64,000 bases of DNA. Origin: Bordetella genomosp. 1 (GTDB lineage: Bacteria; Pseudomonadota; Gammaproteobacteria; Burkholderiales; Burkholderiaceae_B). Position numbers and translations under genes: made by a program. This document shows, piece by piece, positions 37,269-44,996 of the stretch. Where the stretch lies: contig NZ_NEVL01000004.1 of the NCBI RefSeq assembly GCF_002261335.1, positions 62,001 through 126,000 on the forward strand. The letters are read 5' to 3'. Positions within the stretch are counted from its first letter, which is position 1, and each line of letters starts with the position of its first letter. Below the pieces are notes generated by a model, which was given only the letters and a program-made list of their open reading frames with translations, was not told the origin of the DNA and ran no database searches.

Positions 37269-38311
37269 TGCGCCAGCGGCTGCGTGCAGTAACCGGACAG
37301 CAGCGCGCGCCACGCGGCCAGCTCGGGCACGCCGGGCTTGCGCGCGCCGAAGAACTGCACGATCAGCTCGCCGCTGGCGGCGTAGAGCTCCAGCGAGGTG
37401 ACCCAGCCGTCCTCGGTGGGCTTGTTGACGATCCAGGCCTGGTCGATGGCCGTGGTGTCGAGGTGCAGATTGAAGCGCGGGTCCAGCACGTTGAACCACG
37501 GGCCGGTGCGGCGCAGGTTGTCGACCGGGCCGGTGTGGATCTGGATCATGCCGCGATTGCCCACGAAACACATGATCGAGAGCTGCTCGGCCGCCGCCTG
37601 CGTCAGCATGCGTTCGGCGGTCTCGGCGGGCACGCGCTGTGCCAGGTCGCCGCCGGCCGCGCGCAGCGCGCCGAGCCGCGACACCTTGTTCTTGCGCAGC
37701 AGCGGGAAGAACTGGTGCGTGTCGGTCATGGCGAGCCAGGCCGCGCGGAATGCGGCCGCGTCGGCCACCTCGGCCTGCTCCTCGGCGGCCGCGATCGGCT
37801 GCGGCGCGGGCCACACCGGCGCCACCGTGAAGCGCGCCACCAAGGCGGCCCAGGCGTCGCCATCGGTGGCCTCGGTGCGGTAGACCTTGTGCACGGCGAC
37901 GCCGGCGCGGTCGAAGAACTGGATGCTGTCGCGGCCATCGTGGCTCACAGCCCAGGCGCTCTGCCAGCAGTCAAAGAACACGCGCAGGTCGATGTCGGGC
38001 CCGAGCACGATGCCGACGGCGCCGGTGGCGTTGATGCCCTCGTAGCGGCCGTGGCGCTCATGCACGCACCAGTCGTTGCGCGTGAGCGCCATGACCTCGC
38101 CCAGCGTGCCCAGCTCGCGGAACAGGGCCTGAATCTCGCCGCCCAGCGGCGTGACGCGGGCCCCGCCACAGCCGGCGGCCACCAGCTCGGCCTCGCTCAC
38201 GCCCAGCGCCTGCGCCTGATTGCGCGCGCGCAGCTTGGGCTCGCGCTGGGCCAGCTCGGCGGCCCGGGCCCGCAGCGCCTCGGCGCGGGCTTCGAAATTC
38301 GATTCGGTCAT
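37265..38311 (-). CDS. bhuS: Heme-degrading/trafficking protein BhuS (HemS/HmuS)
   Basis: 348-aa cytosolic heme-handling protein with two HemS repeats. N-terminal repeat contains LGEVMALTRNDWCVHERHGRYEGI (heme-ligand His region); C-terminal repeat contains AAEQLSIMCFVGNRGMIQIHTGPVDNLRRTGPWFNVLDPRFNLHLDTTAI. Members bind heme and pass it to degradation or release iron. Located between bhuR and bhuT as in Bordetella; separated from bhuR by 61 bp holding a hairpin. Confidence 0.94.
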   Translation of the reverse strand: MTESNFEARAEALRARAAELAQREPKLRARNQAQALGVSEAELVAAGCGGARVTPLGGEIQALFRELGTLGEVMALTRNDWCVHERHGRYEGINATGAVGIVLGPDIDLRVFFDCWQSAWAVSHDGRDSIQFFDRAGVAVHKVYRTEATDGDAWAALVARFTVAPVWPAPQPIAAAEEQAEVADAAAFRAAWLAMTDTHQFFPLLRKNKVSRLGALRAAGGDLAQRVPAETAERMLTQAAAEQLSIMCFVGNRGMIQIHTGPVDNLRRTGPWFNVLDPRFNLHLDTTAIDQAWIVNKPTEDGWVTSLELYAASGELIVQFFGARKPGVPELAAWRALLSGYCTQPLAQ

Positions 38312-38331
38312 GACGACTCTCCTGGAGGATT

Positions 38332-38355
38332 GGCGGCCGGAGGCATCCGGCCGCC
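38332..38355 (-). promoter_or_regulatory. Hairpin between bhuR and bhuS
   Basis: GGCGGCCGG and CCGGCCGCC form a 9-bp perfect stem with a 6-base loop in the 61-bp gap between the two genes. Without a T run it is more likely to protect or partly attenuate the transcript, giving more receptor than ABC proteins, than to end it. Confidence 0.5.
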
Positions 38356-38372
38356 GATGACGGCCGATGGCC

Positions 38373-40967
38373 TCAATATTGATAGGTGAAGGTCACGCGC
38401 AGGCTGCGGCCCGGTTCGGTGTACCAGTCGACGGGCCGCACGGTCTGCGCGGCCCCGGCCGTCGGCACGTTGATCGCCTCCCAGTACTTCTTGTCGAACA
38501 GGTTGTACACGCCCACCTGGAATTGCATGCCCTTGACGGTGGCGGGACGCCAGTAGGCGGACAGATCGACCACACCATACCCCGGCGCCTTGAAATCGGC
38601 ATCCGGTTGTTCGGCGGTGCCTTGCGGATACTCGACCTTGGTGCGGCGCATGGCGGCGGTGAACATGGCGTCGACGCCCCACTGCTCGCGCTCGTAACCC
38701 AGACCGATGATGCCCTTGAGCGCGGGCACCGAGTTCAGGTATTGCCGCGTGTCCTGGTCGCGGCCCACGGCCCAGGCCACCGAACCCCAGGTGCGCCAGC
38801 CCGGCGCGAAACGCCACTGCCCCGCCGCCTCGGCGCCATAGATGCGCACGCGCGCGCGATTGACCGCGCCCGTCACGCCCAGCGGATACTGCGCCGCCCA
38901 GCCCGGCTGCCACTGCGGCGAGCCGGCATCGAGCGGCACCTGCTTGTCGATGAAGTTCTGGTAGCGGTTGTCGAAGAACGAGAGCGAGCCGCCCAGCGCG
39001 TCGTCGCCGAACTTGCCGCCCAGCTCCCAGCCCTTGCTGGTCTCGGGCTTGAGGTAGGGGTTGCCCACGCGCAGATAGGTGCCCGCGCCGCCATAGTTGG
39101 TGTAGAGCTCGCTGGCCGAGGGCGCGCGGTAGGCGTAGCCATATTGCGCGTACAGCGTGACCGCCTCAGCCGCCTTCCACGCGCCCAGCAGCCGGGGCGA
39201 GAAGCGGCCGCCCGACGACGAGGGCGGCAGGCCGCTCGACGCATTCACGTTGCTGTCGTACGACTCGCTGCCCTGCGGCTTCTGCTCGTAATGGTCGTAG
39301 CGCAGCGCGGGCGTGAGCGTGTAGCGGCCATCGGCAAAGGCAAACTCATCCTGCGCCCACAAGGCAAACTGGCTGCCCTTCACATGCGGCATGTCCGACT
39401 GGTTGGTGTGCAGCATGTCGCACGAGCGCGGGCCGAACGGCGCGGGCAGGCCGGCCGGGATGGTCGGGCAGTTGTCGTAGCCATCGGAATACTGGCGCGT
39501 GCGGTTGCCGACCCACTCCGCGCCCAGCGTCACCGTCTGCGCCACCGCGCCGTCGAACCGCCGCTGCGCCTCGCCGCTCACGCCGAACAGCGACTCCTGG
39601 ATCGAGTTGCTGCGGCCGTAGTCGCCCGAAGGAAAGCCGTAGCGGAACGGGTCGCCGGGGATGATGCTGGCCCGCGCGTCGCGGCCGCGCACGCCCTCGA
39701 GCGAGTTCTCGAGCTGCATGCGCTGCCAGTAGACCACCGCCGTGGCGCGGTCGACCAGGCCGCCCGCCTCCGGCGCCACATACGAGTAGTCGAGCGAGAC
39801 GCGCTCGCGGCGGGTGTTCTTGATGGTGGAATTCTGGCCGTACAGATAGCTGGTGCCGGCGCCCTGCTCCCACATGCTGTCCTGGTCGACATGGCGCTTG
39901 AAGTACTCGCCGGTCAGGCCGAAGCGATGCCCGCCATCCACCTTCTGCTGCAGCTTGAACAGGAAGTTGGTCTGCAGATAGTCCTCGGGCGTGGGCTCGC
40001 TGCGCGAGGCGCCGTAGCCGCCCTTGTCCGCCCGGTTGTCCAGCGCATGGCCGCGCCGCATGCCGGCCTGCAACAGCCACGAGGTGTTGTCCTGCACCAG
40101 ACCGGCAAGCGCGGCGGTGCTGCCCCAGCTGCTGTCGGCCGTGTCGTAGTCGGTCTTGGTGAGCGCGCCGAAGCGGCGGCCGTCGGACAGCAGGTCCGAG
40201 GGATTGAGCGTGCTCAGGTTGGCGGCCCCGCCCAGCGCGCCGCTGCCCGCGGAGGTGGAATCGGCGCCGCGCACGATGTCCAGGCGCGACAGCGTGTTGA
40301 AGTCCACGGCGTCGAGCCCGCCCTTCACGCCGCGCGCGCCGTCATCCAGGTACGGCAGGCGGATGCCGTCGATGCGGGTCACCACGCGGTTCTCGTCGAG
40401 GCCGCGGATGTTGATGCTGTTGTTCTGGCGGTTGAAGCTCACGCCGGGATCGAGCCGCTTGCCCACGTCGCTCCAGCTGCGCGACTGCGTCGCGTCGAGC
40501 TGCCGGCGCGTGGTGGCGCTCACCCAGGCGGGCTCCTGGCGCGGCGCCGCGCCCTCCACCATGACCGGCGCGAGCTGCGTGACCGCGCCGTCGCCGGCCG
40601 GCTGCACCACGAACGTGCCGTCGCCCTGTTGGCGCGCGCTCAGGTCGCTGCCGGCGAGCAGGCGCCGCAGCCCTTCGGCCACCCCGAAGCTGCCGGACAG
40701 CCCCGGGCTCCGGCGGCCGGCCACGCTTTCGGGCTGGTACAGCACCGTCACGCCCGCCGCGTCGGCAAAGCGCGCCAGCGCCTCGCCCACTTCGCCGGCC
40801 GGAATCTGGAAGCTGCGTGCCGCATCGGCCGCGGCCGGCTGCGCCTGCGCGGCGGCGCCGAACACCAGCAGCGGCGCGGCCAGCGCCACCGCATAGAGCG
40901 CGGCGCCCAGCGCCTGGGGCAGCGCGCGGCGCGCGCCGGGGAGGACAGTGATAGGTGCGTGAGCCAT
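38373..40967 (-). CDS. bhuR: TonB-dependent heme receptor BhuR with signalling domain
   Basis: Outer-membrane heme receptor, 864 aa. Signal peptide about residues 1-45. A STN secretin/TonB short domain at about 52-105 (FQIPAGEVGEALARFADAAGVTVLYQPESVAG) passes the signal to HurR. The plug has DVGKRLDPGVSFNRQNNSINIRGLDENRVVTRIDGIRLPYLDDG; the barrel ends LRVTFTYQY, with terminal aromatic residue. The heme-receptor segments appear as YRAPSASELY and NPYLKPE, but no His lies between them. Start at 40967 (MAHAPITVLPG); the frame continuing to 41600 overlaps hurR antisense-free sequence and is rejected. Confidence 0.94.
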   Translation of the reverse strand: MAHAPITVLPGARRALPQALGAALYAVALAAPLLVFGAAAQAQPAAADAARSFQIPAGEVGEALARFADAAGVTVLYQPESVAGRRSPGLSGSFGVAEGLRRLLAGSDLSARQQGDGTFVVQPAGDGAVTQLAPVMVEGAAPRQEPAWVSATTRRQLDATQSRSWSDVGKRLDPGVSFNRQNNSINIRGLDENRVVTRIDGIRLPYLDDGARGVKGGLDAVDFNTLSRLDIVRGADSTSAGSGALGGAANLSTLNPSDLLSDGRRFGALTKTDYDTADSSWGSTAALAGLVQDNTSWLLQAGMRRGHALDNRADKGGYGASRSEPTPEDYLQTNFLFKLQQKVDGGHRFGLTGEYFKRHVDQDSMWEQGAGTSYLYGQNSTIKNTRRERVSLDYSYVAPEAGGLVDRATAVVYWQRMQLENSLEGVRGRDARASIIPGDPFRYGFPSGDYGRSNSIQESLFGVSGEAQRRFDGAVAQTVTLGAEWVGNRTRQYSDGYDNCPTIPAGLPAPFGPRSCDMLHTNQSDMPHVKGSQFALWAQDEFAFADGRYTLTPALRYDHYEQKPQGSESYDSNVNASSGLPPSSSGGRFSPRLLGAWKAAEAVTLYAQYGYAYRAPSASELYTNYGGAGTYLRVGNPYLKPETSKGWELGGKFGDDALGGSLSFFDNRYQNFIDKQVPLDAGSPQWQPGWAAQYPLGVTGAVNRARVRIYGAEAAGQWRFAPGWRTWGSVAWAVGRDQDTRQYLNSVPALKGIIGLGYEREQWGVDAMFTAAMRRTKVEYPQGTAEQPDADFKAPGYGVVDLSAYWRPATVKGMQFQVGVYNLFDKKYWEAINVPTAGAAQTVRPVDWYTEPGRSLRVTFTYQY

Positions 40968-41079
40968 GGGGTCTTTCCGATCAGGTAGGGGTCGGCAATT
41001 GCTTGCCACTGCTACCCATGACCCGCCACGACGAGAAACCGGACACCCTGCGACAGCCTTTTTTGTAACCGCGCGCCGA

Positions 41080-42099
41080 TCAGGCCGACTGCTCGCGCGG
41101 GCCCACCACCACCCACCACGCCGTGCGGGTGCGCACCTGCACCGGCAGCAGGGCCGGCAGCGCCTGCAGGATGCCGTCGATGTTGTCGAGCTGGAACGTG
41201 CCCGACAGCCGCAGATGCGCCACCTCGGGGTCGCAGCGCAGCACGCCGGGCCGGTAGCGCGCGAGCTCCGCCACGAAGGCGTCGAGCCGCAGATCGCGCG
41301 CCTGCAGCACGCCGCGCAGCCAGTCCGGCGCCGGCGCGTCCGACGCGCCGGCGCCCGCCGCGGCGAGCGCGTGCACGCCCTGGGCATCGAGCCGCACCCG
41401 TGCCGGCGCCCGTGCCGGCGCGGACAGGCGTCGCGGCGGCGCCGTGGCGAGCTCGGCGTAGGCCGGCCGCAGCGACACCTCACCCTGCGACACGTCCACC
41501 AGGCATTGCTCGGCCTCCTGGCGCACGTTGAAGTGGGCAGCCCGCGCGGCGACGCTGCCCTGGCGCGTGCGCACCGTGCAGGCCGCCAGCGCCTCGACAT
41601 AGATCTCGCCGGCGCGCAGTTGCACCAGCGTGGCGCCGCCCTCGGCCCAGTCGCGATACGACACGTCGACCGCGCTGCCGGTGTTCAGATGCACCCGGGT
41701 GCCGTCGGCCAGCGTGATCGCGCGCCGAGCGCCGGCCGCGGTGCGGTACTCGGCCAGCCAGCCCTGGTCGCGCGCCGAGCGCCAGCCCGCCCAGCCGAGC
41801 GGACCGGCCGCGATCAGCAGCGCCAGCGCCTTGAGCGCGCCGCGCCGGCCGGCATTCGGTCGCGCCAGCGCGCCACGTGCGAGGTCGGCCGGCACCTGGC
41901 CGAACAGGGTGTTGATGCGCTGTGCCCGCTGCCAGGCGCGCTCGTGCATCTGGCTGCGGGCGCGCCAGTCGGCGCAGGCCGCCTGCATGGCCGCGTCGCT
42001 GCCGCCCTCGCCCATGCGCATCAGCCACAGCGCGGCCTCGCGCGCGATGCGGCGATCGATCGGGTCGGCGCCCAGGGCATGTTCGGCAGCCTGGGTCAT
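41080..42099 (-). CDS. hurR: FecR-type anti-sigma regulator HurR
   Basis: 339-aa inner-membrane anti-sigma factor. N-terminal sigma-binding region IAREAALWLMRMGEGGSDAAMQAACADWRARSQMHERAWQRAQ; one membrane helix near residue 90-107 (ALKALALLIAAGPLGWAGW); FecR periplasmic domain with TLADGTRVHLNTGSAVDVSYRD and RAGEIYVE; C-terminal STN-binding part. It holds HurI until BhuR, loaded with heme, signals. Coupled to hurI by ATGA overlap. Confidence 0.93.
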   Translation of the reverse strand: MTQAAEHALGADPIDRRIAREAALWLMRMGEGGSDAAMQAACADWRARSQMHERAWQRAQRINTLFGQVPADLARGALARPNAGRRGALKALALLIAAGPLGWAGWRSARDQGWLAEYRTAAGARRAITLADGTRVHLNTGSAVDVSYRDWAEGGATLVQLRAGEIYVEALAACTVRTRQGSVAARAAHFNVRQEAEQCLVDVSQGEVSLRPAYAELATAPPRRLSAPARAPARVRLDAQGVHALAAAGAGASDAPAPDWLRGVLQARDLRLDAFVAELARYRPGVLRCDPEVAHLRLSGTFQLDNIDGILQALPALLPVQVRTRTAWWVVVGPREQSA

Positions 42100-42602
42100 G
42101 GCGCGGCCAGGATGATCTGTTCGTAGGCGCGCACGATATGGCGCTGCACGGTGCGCACCGACACCCCCATGCGCGCGGCGATGTCGGCATACGGCATCTG
42201 CTCGAGCTGCGCCAGCAGGAAGGCGTCGCGCACGCCGGCCGGCATGGCGTTGAGCAGGCGGTCGATCTCGTCGAGCGCCTCGAGGATCAGCAGTTGCTGT
42301 TCGGGCGACGGCGCCAGCGGCTCGGGCATGGCGGCGAGCGCCTCCTCGAATGCCCGCTCCAGCGAGCGGCGGCGATACAGGTTGGTGACCAGCCGGCCCG
42401 CGATGGTCACGAGGTAGGCGCGCGGCTCGCGCACCGACGGCAGTTCACGCCGATGCCGCAGCACCCGCACGAAGGTGTCCTGCACGAGGTCGGCGGCGTC
42501 GAACGTGCTGTCGAGCTTCTTGCGCAGCCAGCCGTGCAGCCAGCCCTGGTGTTCGGCGTAGAGGTCGCGGACGACGTCCGGCGTGGCAGTGGATGACGGC
42601 AC
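42096..42602 (-). CDS. hurI: ECF sigma factor HurI
   Basis: 168-aa extracytoplasmic-function sigma factor of the FecI group. Region 2: FDAADLVQDTFVRVLRHR; region 4: EQMPYADIAARMGVSVRTVQRHIVRAYEQI. The start is a GTG at 42602 with a GGGG ribosome site 6 bases upstream; no ATG fits. The Fur box lies 20-38 bp upstream. HurI is expected to direct RNA polymerase to the bhuR promoter in the 112-bp gap 40968-41079. Confidence 0.93.
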   Translation of the reverse strand: MPSSTATPDVVRDLYAEHQGWLHGWLRKKLDSTFDAADLVQDTFVRVLRHRRELPSVREPRAYLVTIAGRLVTNLYRRRSLERAFEEALAAMPEPLAPSPEQQLLILEALDEIDRLLNAMPAGVRDAFLLAQLEQMPYADIAARMGVSVRTVQRHIVRAYEQIILAAP

Positions 42603-42621
42603 GATAGCCCCAATCAGTGCA

Positions 42622-42640
42622 AATGAGATTGGCTATCATT
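42622..42640 (-). promoter_or_regulatory. Fur box at hurI
   Basis: On the minus strand AATGATAGCCAATCTCATT matches the extended Fur consensus AATGATAATCATTCTCATT at 16 of 19 positions and is itself a near palindrome. It lies 20 bp before the hurI start, so iron-loaded Fur should block the whole heme regulon. Confidence 0.85.
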
Positions 42641-42888
42641 CTAGATTAAAACCCGGAATGTTCAAGATTGTTGTTACACATGAGGTCGTATGCACGTATG
42701 GCGCCAACGCCTGGACCTCGAGCCAACGCACGCTTGTTCGCAGTTTTGCGAGCACTTCGATGCCTGTCGGCCGGGCGTCAGCGCTGTCATCGTCAAGCCT
42801 GGTAAAGCCGCTGCGCCAGGCGGCGTGACGCTTGATAGAGTGCCTCGCATCGGGCCGTCGTTGCGCACGGCCTCCTCGGAGGAAATCC

Positions 42889-43149
42889 ATGACCGCCACC
42901 CTGTTGCGCCTCGACGATGTGATCGTGCAAGACCCCGCCGGCCAGGCCCGCCGCGTGGAGCGCTACCTGCTGGCCAGCGCGCTGCTGACCTTCGGCAGTC
43001 CGGCGTTCGAACCCGCCTCGGACTGCCTGTGCCGGGTGCCCGACGGCTCGGACACCTTGACCTGGCTGGGCGCCGACCTGTACCGCGACGCGGCCGGCAG
43101 CCCGTGGCGCGCCGCGCCCGCGGGCGCGGCCCGTGCCGCTCAATACTGA
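42889..43149 (+). CDS. Small hypothetical protein (86 aa)
   Basis: 86 residues: MTATLLRLDDVIVQDPAGQARRVERYLLASALLTFGSP and a middle with two Cys (ASDCLCRVPDGSDTLTWLG). An ATCCATG start context with GGAGG 7 bases upstream supports it. Divergent from hurI; its stop overlaps the end of the adjacent TonB-receptor remnant. Possibly a small heme- or iron-linked protein, but nothing in the sequence shows it. Confidence 0.6.
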   Translation: MTATLLRLDDVIVQDPAGQARRVERYLLASALLTFGSPAFEPASDCLCRVPDGSDTLTWLGADLYRDAAGSPWRAAPAGAARAAQY

Positions 43150-43421
43150 TAGCGCACGTTCAACATCACGCCGCGCGGTTGGCCGTAGTCGTTCTGCCGC
43201 GCCGCCGAGCTTCTCGTAGTGCTTGCGATCGAACAGGTTGTCGACCGTGAGCGTGGTCTCGAGATGGCGATCGAAGCGATAGCCCACCTGCGCCGACACC
43301 GTGGTGTCGCCGCCATGGTCCCAGCGCACGTCGCCGCTCCGGAAGTCGTTGCCGCTCCGGAAGTCGTTGCCGCTGCTGAACCGCAGTCCGCCCCCGGCGC
43401 AGAAGCCGGCCAGCCTCCCGA
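43140..43421 (-). pseudogene. Remnant of a TonB-dependent siderophore receptor (C-terminal barrel strands)
   Basis: On the minus strand one frame reads GGGLRFSSGNDF, then YRFDRHLETTLTVDNLFDRKHYEKLGG, and a second frame supplies the end QNDYGQPRGVMLNVRYQY. Together they make the last four strands of a FhuE/FoxA-like receptor, including the terminal aromatic residue. The frame changes near 43200-43212, and everything N-terminal of about 43421 is missing. It is therefore a truncated and frameshifted relic. Confidence 0.85.
43333..43368. repeat. Two exact 18-bp tandem repeats in the receptor remnant
   Basis: GCCGCTCCGGAAGTCGTT occurs at 43333-43350 and again at 43351-43368, followed by a partial third copy. 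In the remnant reading frame the unit reads as NDFRSG. Confidence 0.9.
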
Positions 43422-43671
43422 CAGCCACAGCGCCCCTCGCAACGCACCCGCGGCACATGCACCAGCCCGCGCCTGCGGCCATTCCCCTGCGTCAGAAACC
43501 TTCACTCGGCCCCCTGATCTGCGTGCCCGACGGCATGCTGGATGGACCGCGTCTGGCGGCATCCACGCCGTCCGTCCAGGCCCGGCATCTCCGACCCATC
43601 CTGACTTGGCGCTCGCAGACAGCGTAAACATAAATGTGTACTATCCATTTGACGCATTGCCGAGGCAGGCG

Positions 43672-43857
43672 ATGAAGCAGAGCGCGTTCAGGCGATGGCT
43701 TGCCGCGCGCGGCGCGGTGTTCGTCGAAGGCGCGCGCCACACCCGGGTCTATCTGAACGGGCGCCAGTCCACCCTGCCCCGGCATGGCGGCCATGAGATC
43801 GGCGAAGGCTTGCGGCGGGCGATCCTGAAACAGCTCGGGTTCGAGCCCGAACGTTGA
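43672..43857 (+). CDS. hicA: HicA-family mRNA interferase toxin (61 aa)
   Basis: 61-residue toxin with a double-stranded-RNA-binding-like fold: MKQSAFRRWLAARGAVFVEGARHTRVYLNGRQSTLPRHGGHEIGEGLRRAILKQLG. The family Gly-His (GARH) active region and the TLPRHGGHEI stretch are intact, so it looks active. Start at 43672; a longer reading frame from 43219 has no support. HicB follows 102 bp downstream, further than usual for this family. Confidence 0.93.
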   Translation: MKQSAFRRWLAARGAVFVEGARHTRVYLNGRQSTLPRHGGHEIGEGLRRAILKQLGFEPER

Positions 43858-43959
43858 CGGTTCGTCGGCTTCCCCCCGCCACCCTCGGCCGATCCGGCCG
43901 CCGCCGGTTTTTCGCCGGTTTTTCCGACCTCTGGCATCCCCTTTTCACGGCCCGACATC

Positions 43960-44376
43960 ATGCTCAGATACCCCGCCACGATCGCACCCGACGGCGCCGG
44001 CTTCATGGCCTCGTTCCGCGACATCCCCGAGGCCCTCACCGGCGCAGCCACGCGCGAGGCCACGTTGCACATGGCCGCCGACGCCCTGGTCACGGCGCTC
44101 GATTTCTACTTCGACGACGGCCGCGCCATCCCCGCGCCGTCCAGGGCGCGGCCGGGCGAGGTGCTGGTGGCGCTGCCGGCCAGCGTGCAGGCCAAGGTGC
44201 TGCTGCTCAATGAGATGGTGAGCCAGGGCGTGTCGCGCGCGGAGCTGGCGCGCCGGCTCGGCACGCACAAGCAGGAAATCACGCGGCTGGTGAATCTGCA
44301 CCACGCCACCAAGATCGACACGCTCGCCGACGCGCTGCGCGCGCTCGGCCGCGAGCTCGACATGCGTCTGTGCTGA
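43960..44376 (+). CDS. hicB: HicB-family antitoxin (138 aa)
   Basis: 138-aa antitoxin. N-terminal partial RNase-H-like HicB domain (YPATIAPDGAGFMASFRDIPEALTGAATREATLHMAADALVTALDFYFDDGRAIP) and C-terminal HTH (VSRAELARRLGTHKQEITRLVNLHHATKI) that binds its own promoter. It should neutralise the HicA toxin immediately upstream. The pair follows the usual hicA-hicB order and reads into a region that ends before AdoMet decarboxylase on the other strand. Confidence 0.93.
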   Translation: MLRYPATIAPDGAGFMASFRDIPEALTGAATREATLHMAADALVTALDFYFDDGRAIPAPSRARPGEVLVALPASVQAKVLLLNEMVSQGVSRAELARRLGTHKQEITRLVNLHHATKIDTLADALRALGRELDMRLC

Positions 44377-44438
44377 TGCGCCGCGACGAGCGGTGAGAGA
44401 AAAGTTGCGCGCGCAACGCCTTGCGGGCGGCGCCTGCT

Positions 44439-44852
44439 TCAGCCGCGTTCGACCAGGGTCACGCGCGCGTCGGCCGGCGCCAGCGCCTCGCGCACGTGCG
44501 CCAGCGCGATGCGCGGGTCGGCGGCGCCGCACATGAACACGTCCAGCGCCGCGTAGCCCACCTCGGGCCAGGTGTGGATGCTGATATGCGATTCGCTCAG
44601 CATCACCACGCCGGTCACGCCGTTGCCGGCCGGGCCATCGTGGGCCGGGCTGCCGTCATCGAAACGATGGAAGTGCGCGCCCAGCACCTGCGCGCCGGCC
44701 ACCACGGCTGCGGCCACCAGCACGCTTTCCAGGCGCGCGGCATCGGCCAGAAGCGCCGGCGCGATGCCGTCGAGATCGGCCAGCACGTGGCGCCCTCGCG
44801 TGGTGTGGCGGGCCCGGGCGGCCTGCGCCGTGCGCTCCAGCACCTCGCTCAT
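44439..44852 (-). CDS. S-adenosylmethionine decarboxylase proenzyme, SpeH type (137 aa)
   Basis: Makes decarboxylated AdoMet, the aminopropyl donor. Self-cleaves at Glu87-Ser88 in SESHIS; Ser88, His93 and Cys108 match the catalytic Ser63, His68 and Cys83 of the Thermotoga enzyme. Length is right for the SpeH class. The start at 44852 overlaps the stop of the 48-aa gene (ATGA); the frame open from 44930 adds Gln/Gly-rich residues that belong to that gene. It sits in the DUF350/SPFH/DUF4178 unit, not beside a normal speE, so it likely feeds the membrane aminopropyltransferase. Confidence 0.92.
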   Translation of the reverse strand: MSEVLERTAQAARARHTTRGRHVLADLDGIAPALLADAARLESVLVAAAVVAGAQVLGAHFHRFDDGSPAHDGPAGNGVTGVVMLSESHISIHTWPEVGYAALDVFMCGAADPRIALAHVREALAPADARVTLVERG

Positions 44853-44995
44853 TTGTGCGATCCGCCCGAAGACCAGCCCGAGTGGCTGGAGCTGCTGCCC
44901 CAACTGCCGCTGCCGCCCGTGCTCGAGCATGAGCCCACGCTGGACGACAGCATGATCACGAACAGCGCATAGAACGCATACAGAAAGCGGCCCAC
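44849..44995 (-). CDS. Gly/Ser-rich single-helix membrane microprotein (48 aa)
   Basis: Starts at GTG 44995, one base after the stop of the DUF4178 gene (TGA-G-GTG), with GGGAG upstream, and its stop overlaps the AdoMet decarboxylase start (ATGA). One hydrophobic N-terminal helix (VGRFLYAFYALFVIMLSSSVG) is followed by a tail made almost wholly of Gly, Ser, Trp, His and Lys (28 of the last 28 residues fall in Ser, Gly, Trp, His, Thr, Lys, Cys). The coupled junctions on both sides make chance unlikely. Function unknown; the tail could be a flexible linker or a target for modification. Confidence 0.75.
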   Translation of the reverse strand: MGRFLYAFYALFVIMLSSSVGSCSSTGGSGSWGSSSSHSGWSSGGSHK

Positions 44996-44996
44996 C

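Noticed and set aside
40968-41600. Upstream extension of bhuR
   Set aside because: The frame stays open into hurR but the added residues are Arg/Cys-rich, and the signal peptide begins at 40967.
42793-43482. Minus-strand frame of 229 codons treated as a gene
   Set aside because: Only its middle part resembles a TonB-receptor barrel; the ends are junk and the true receptor end is in another frame. Recorded as a pseudogene instead.
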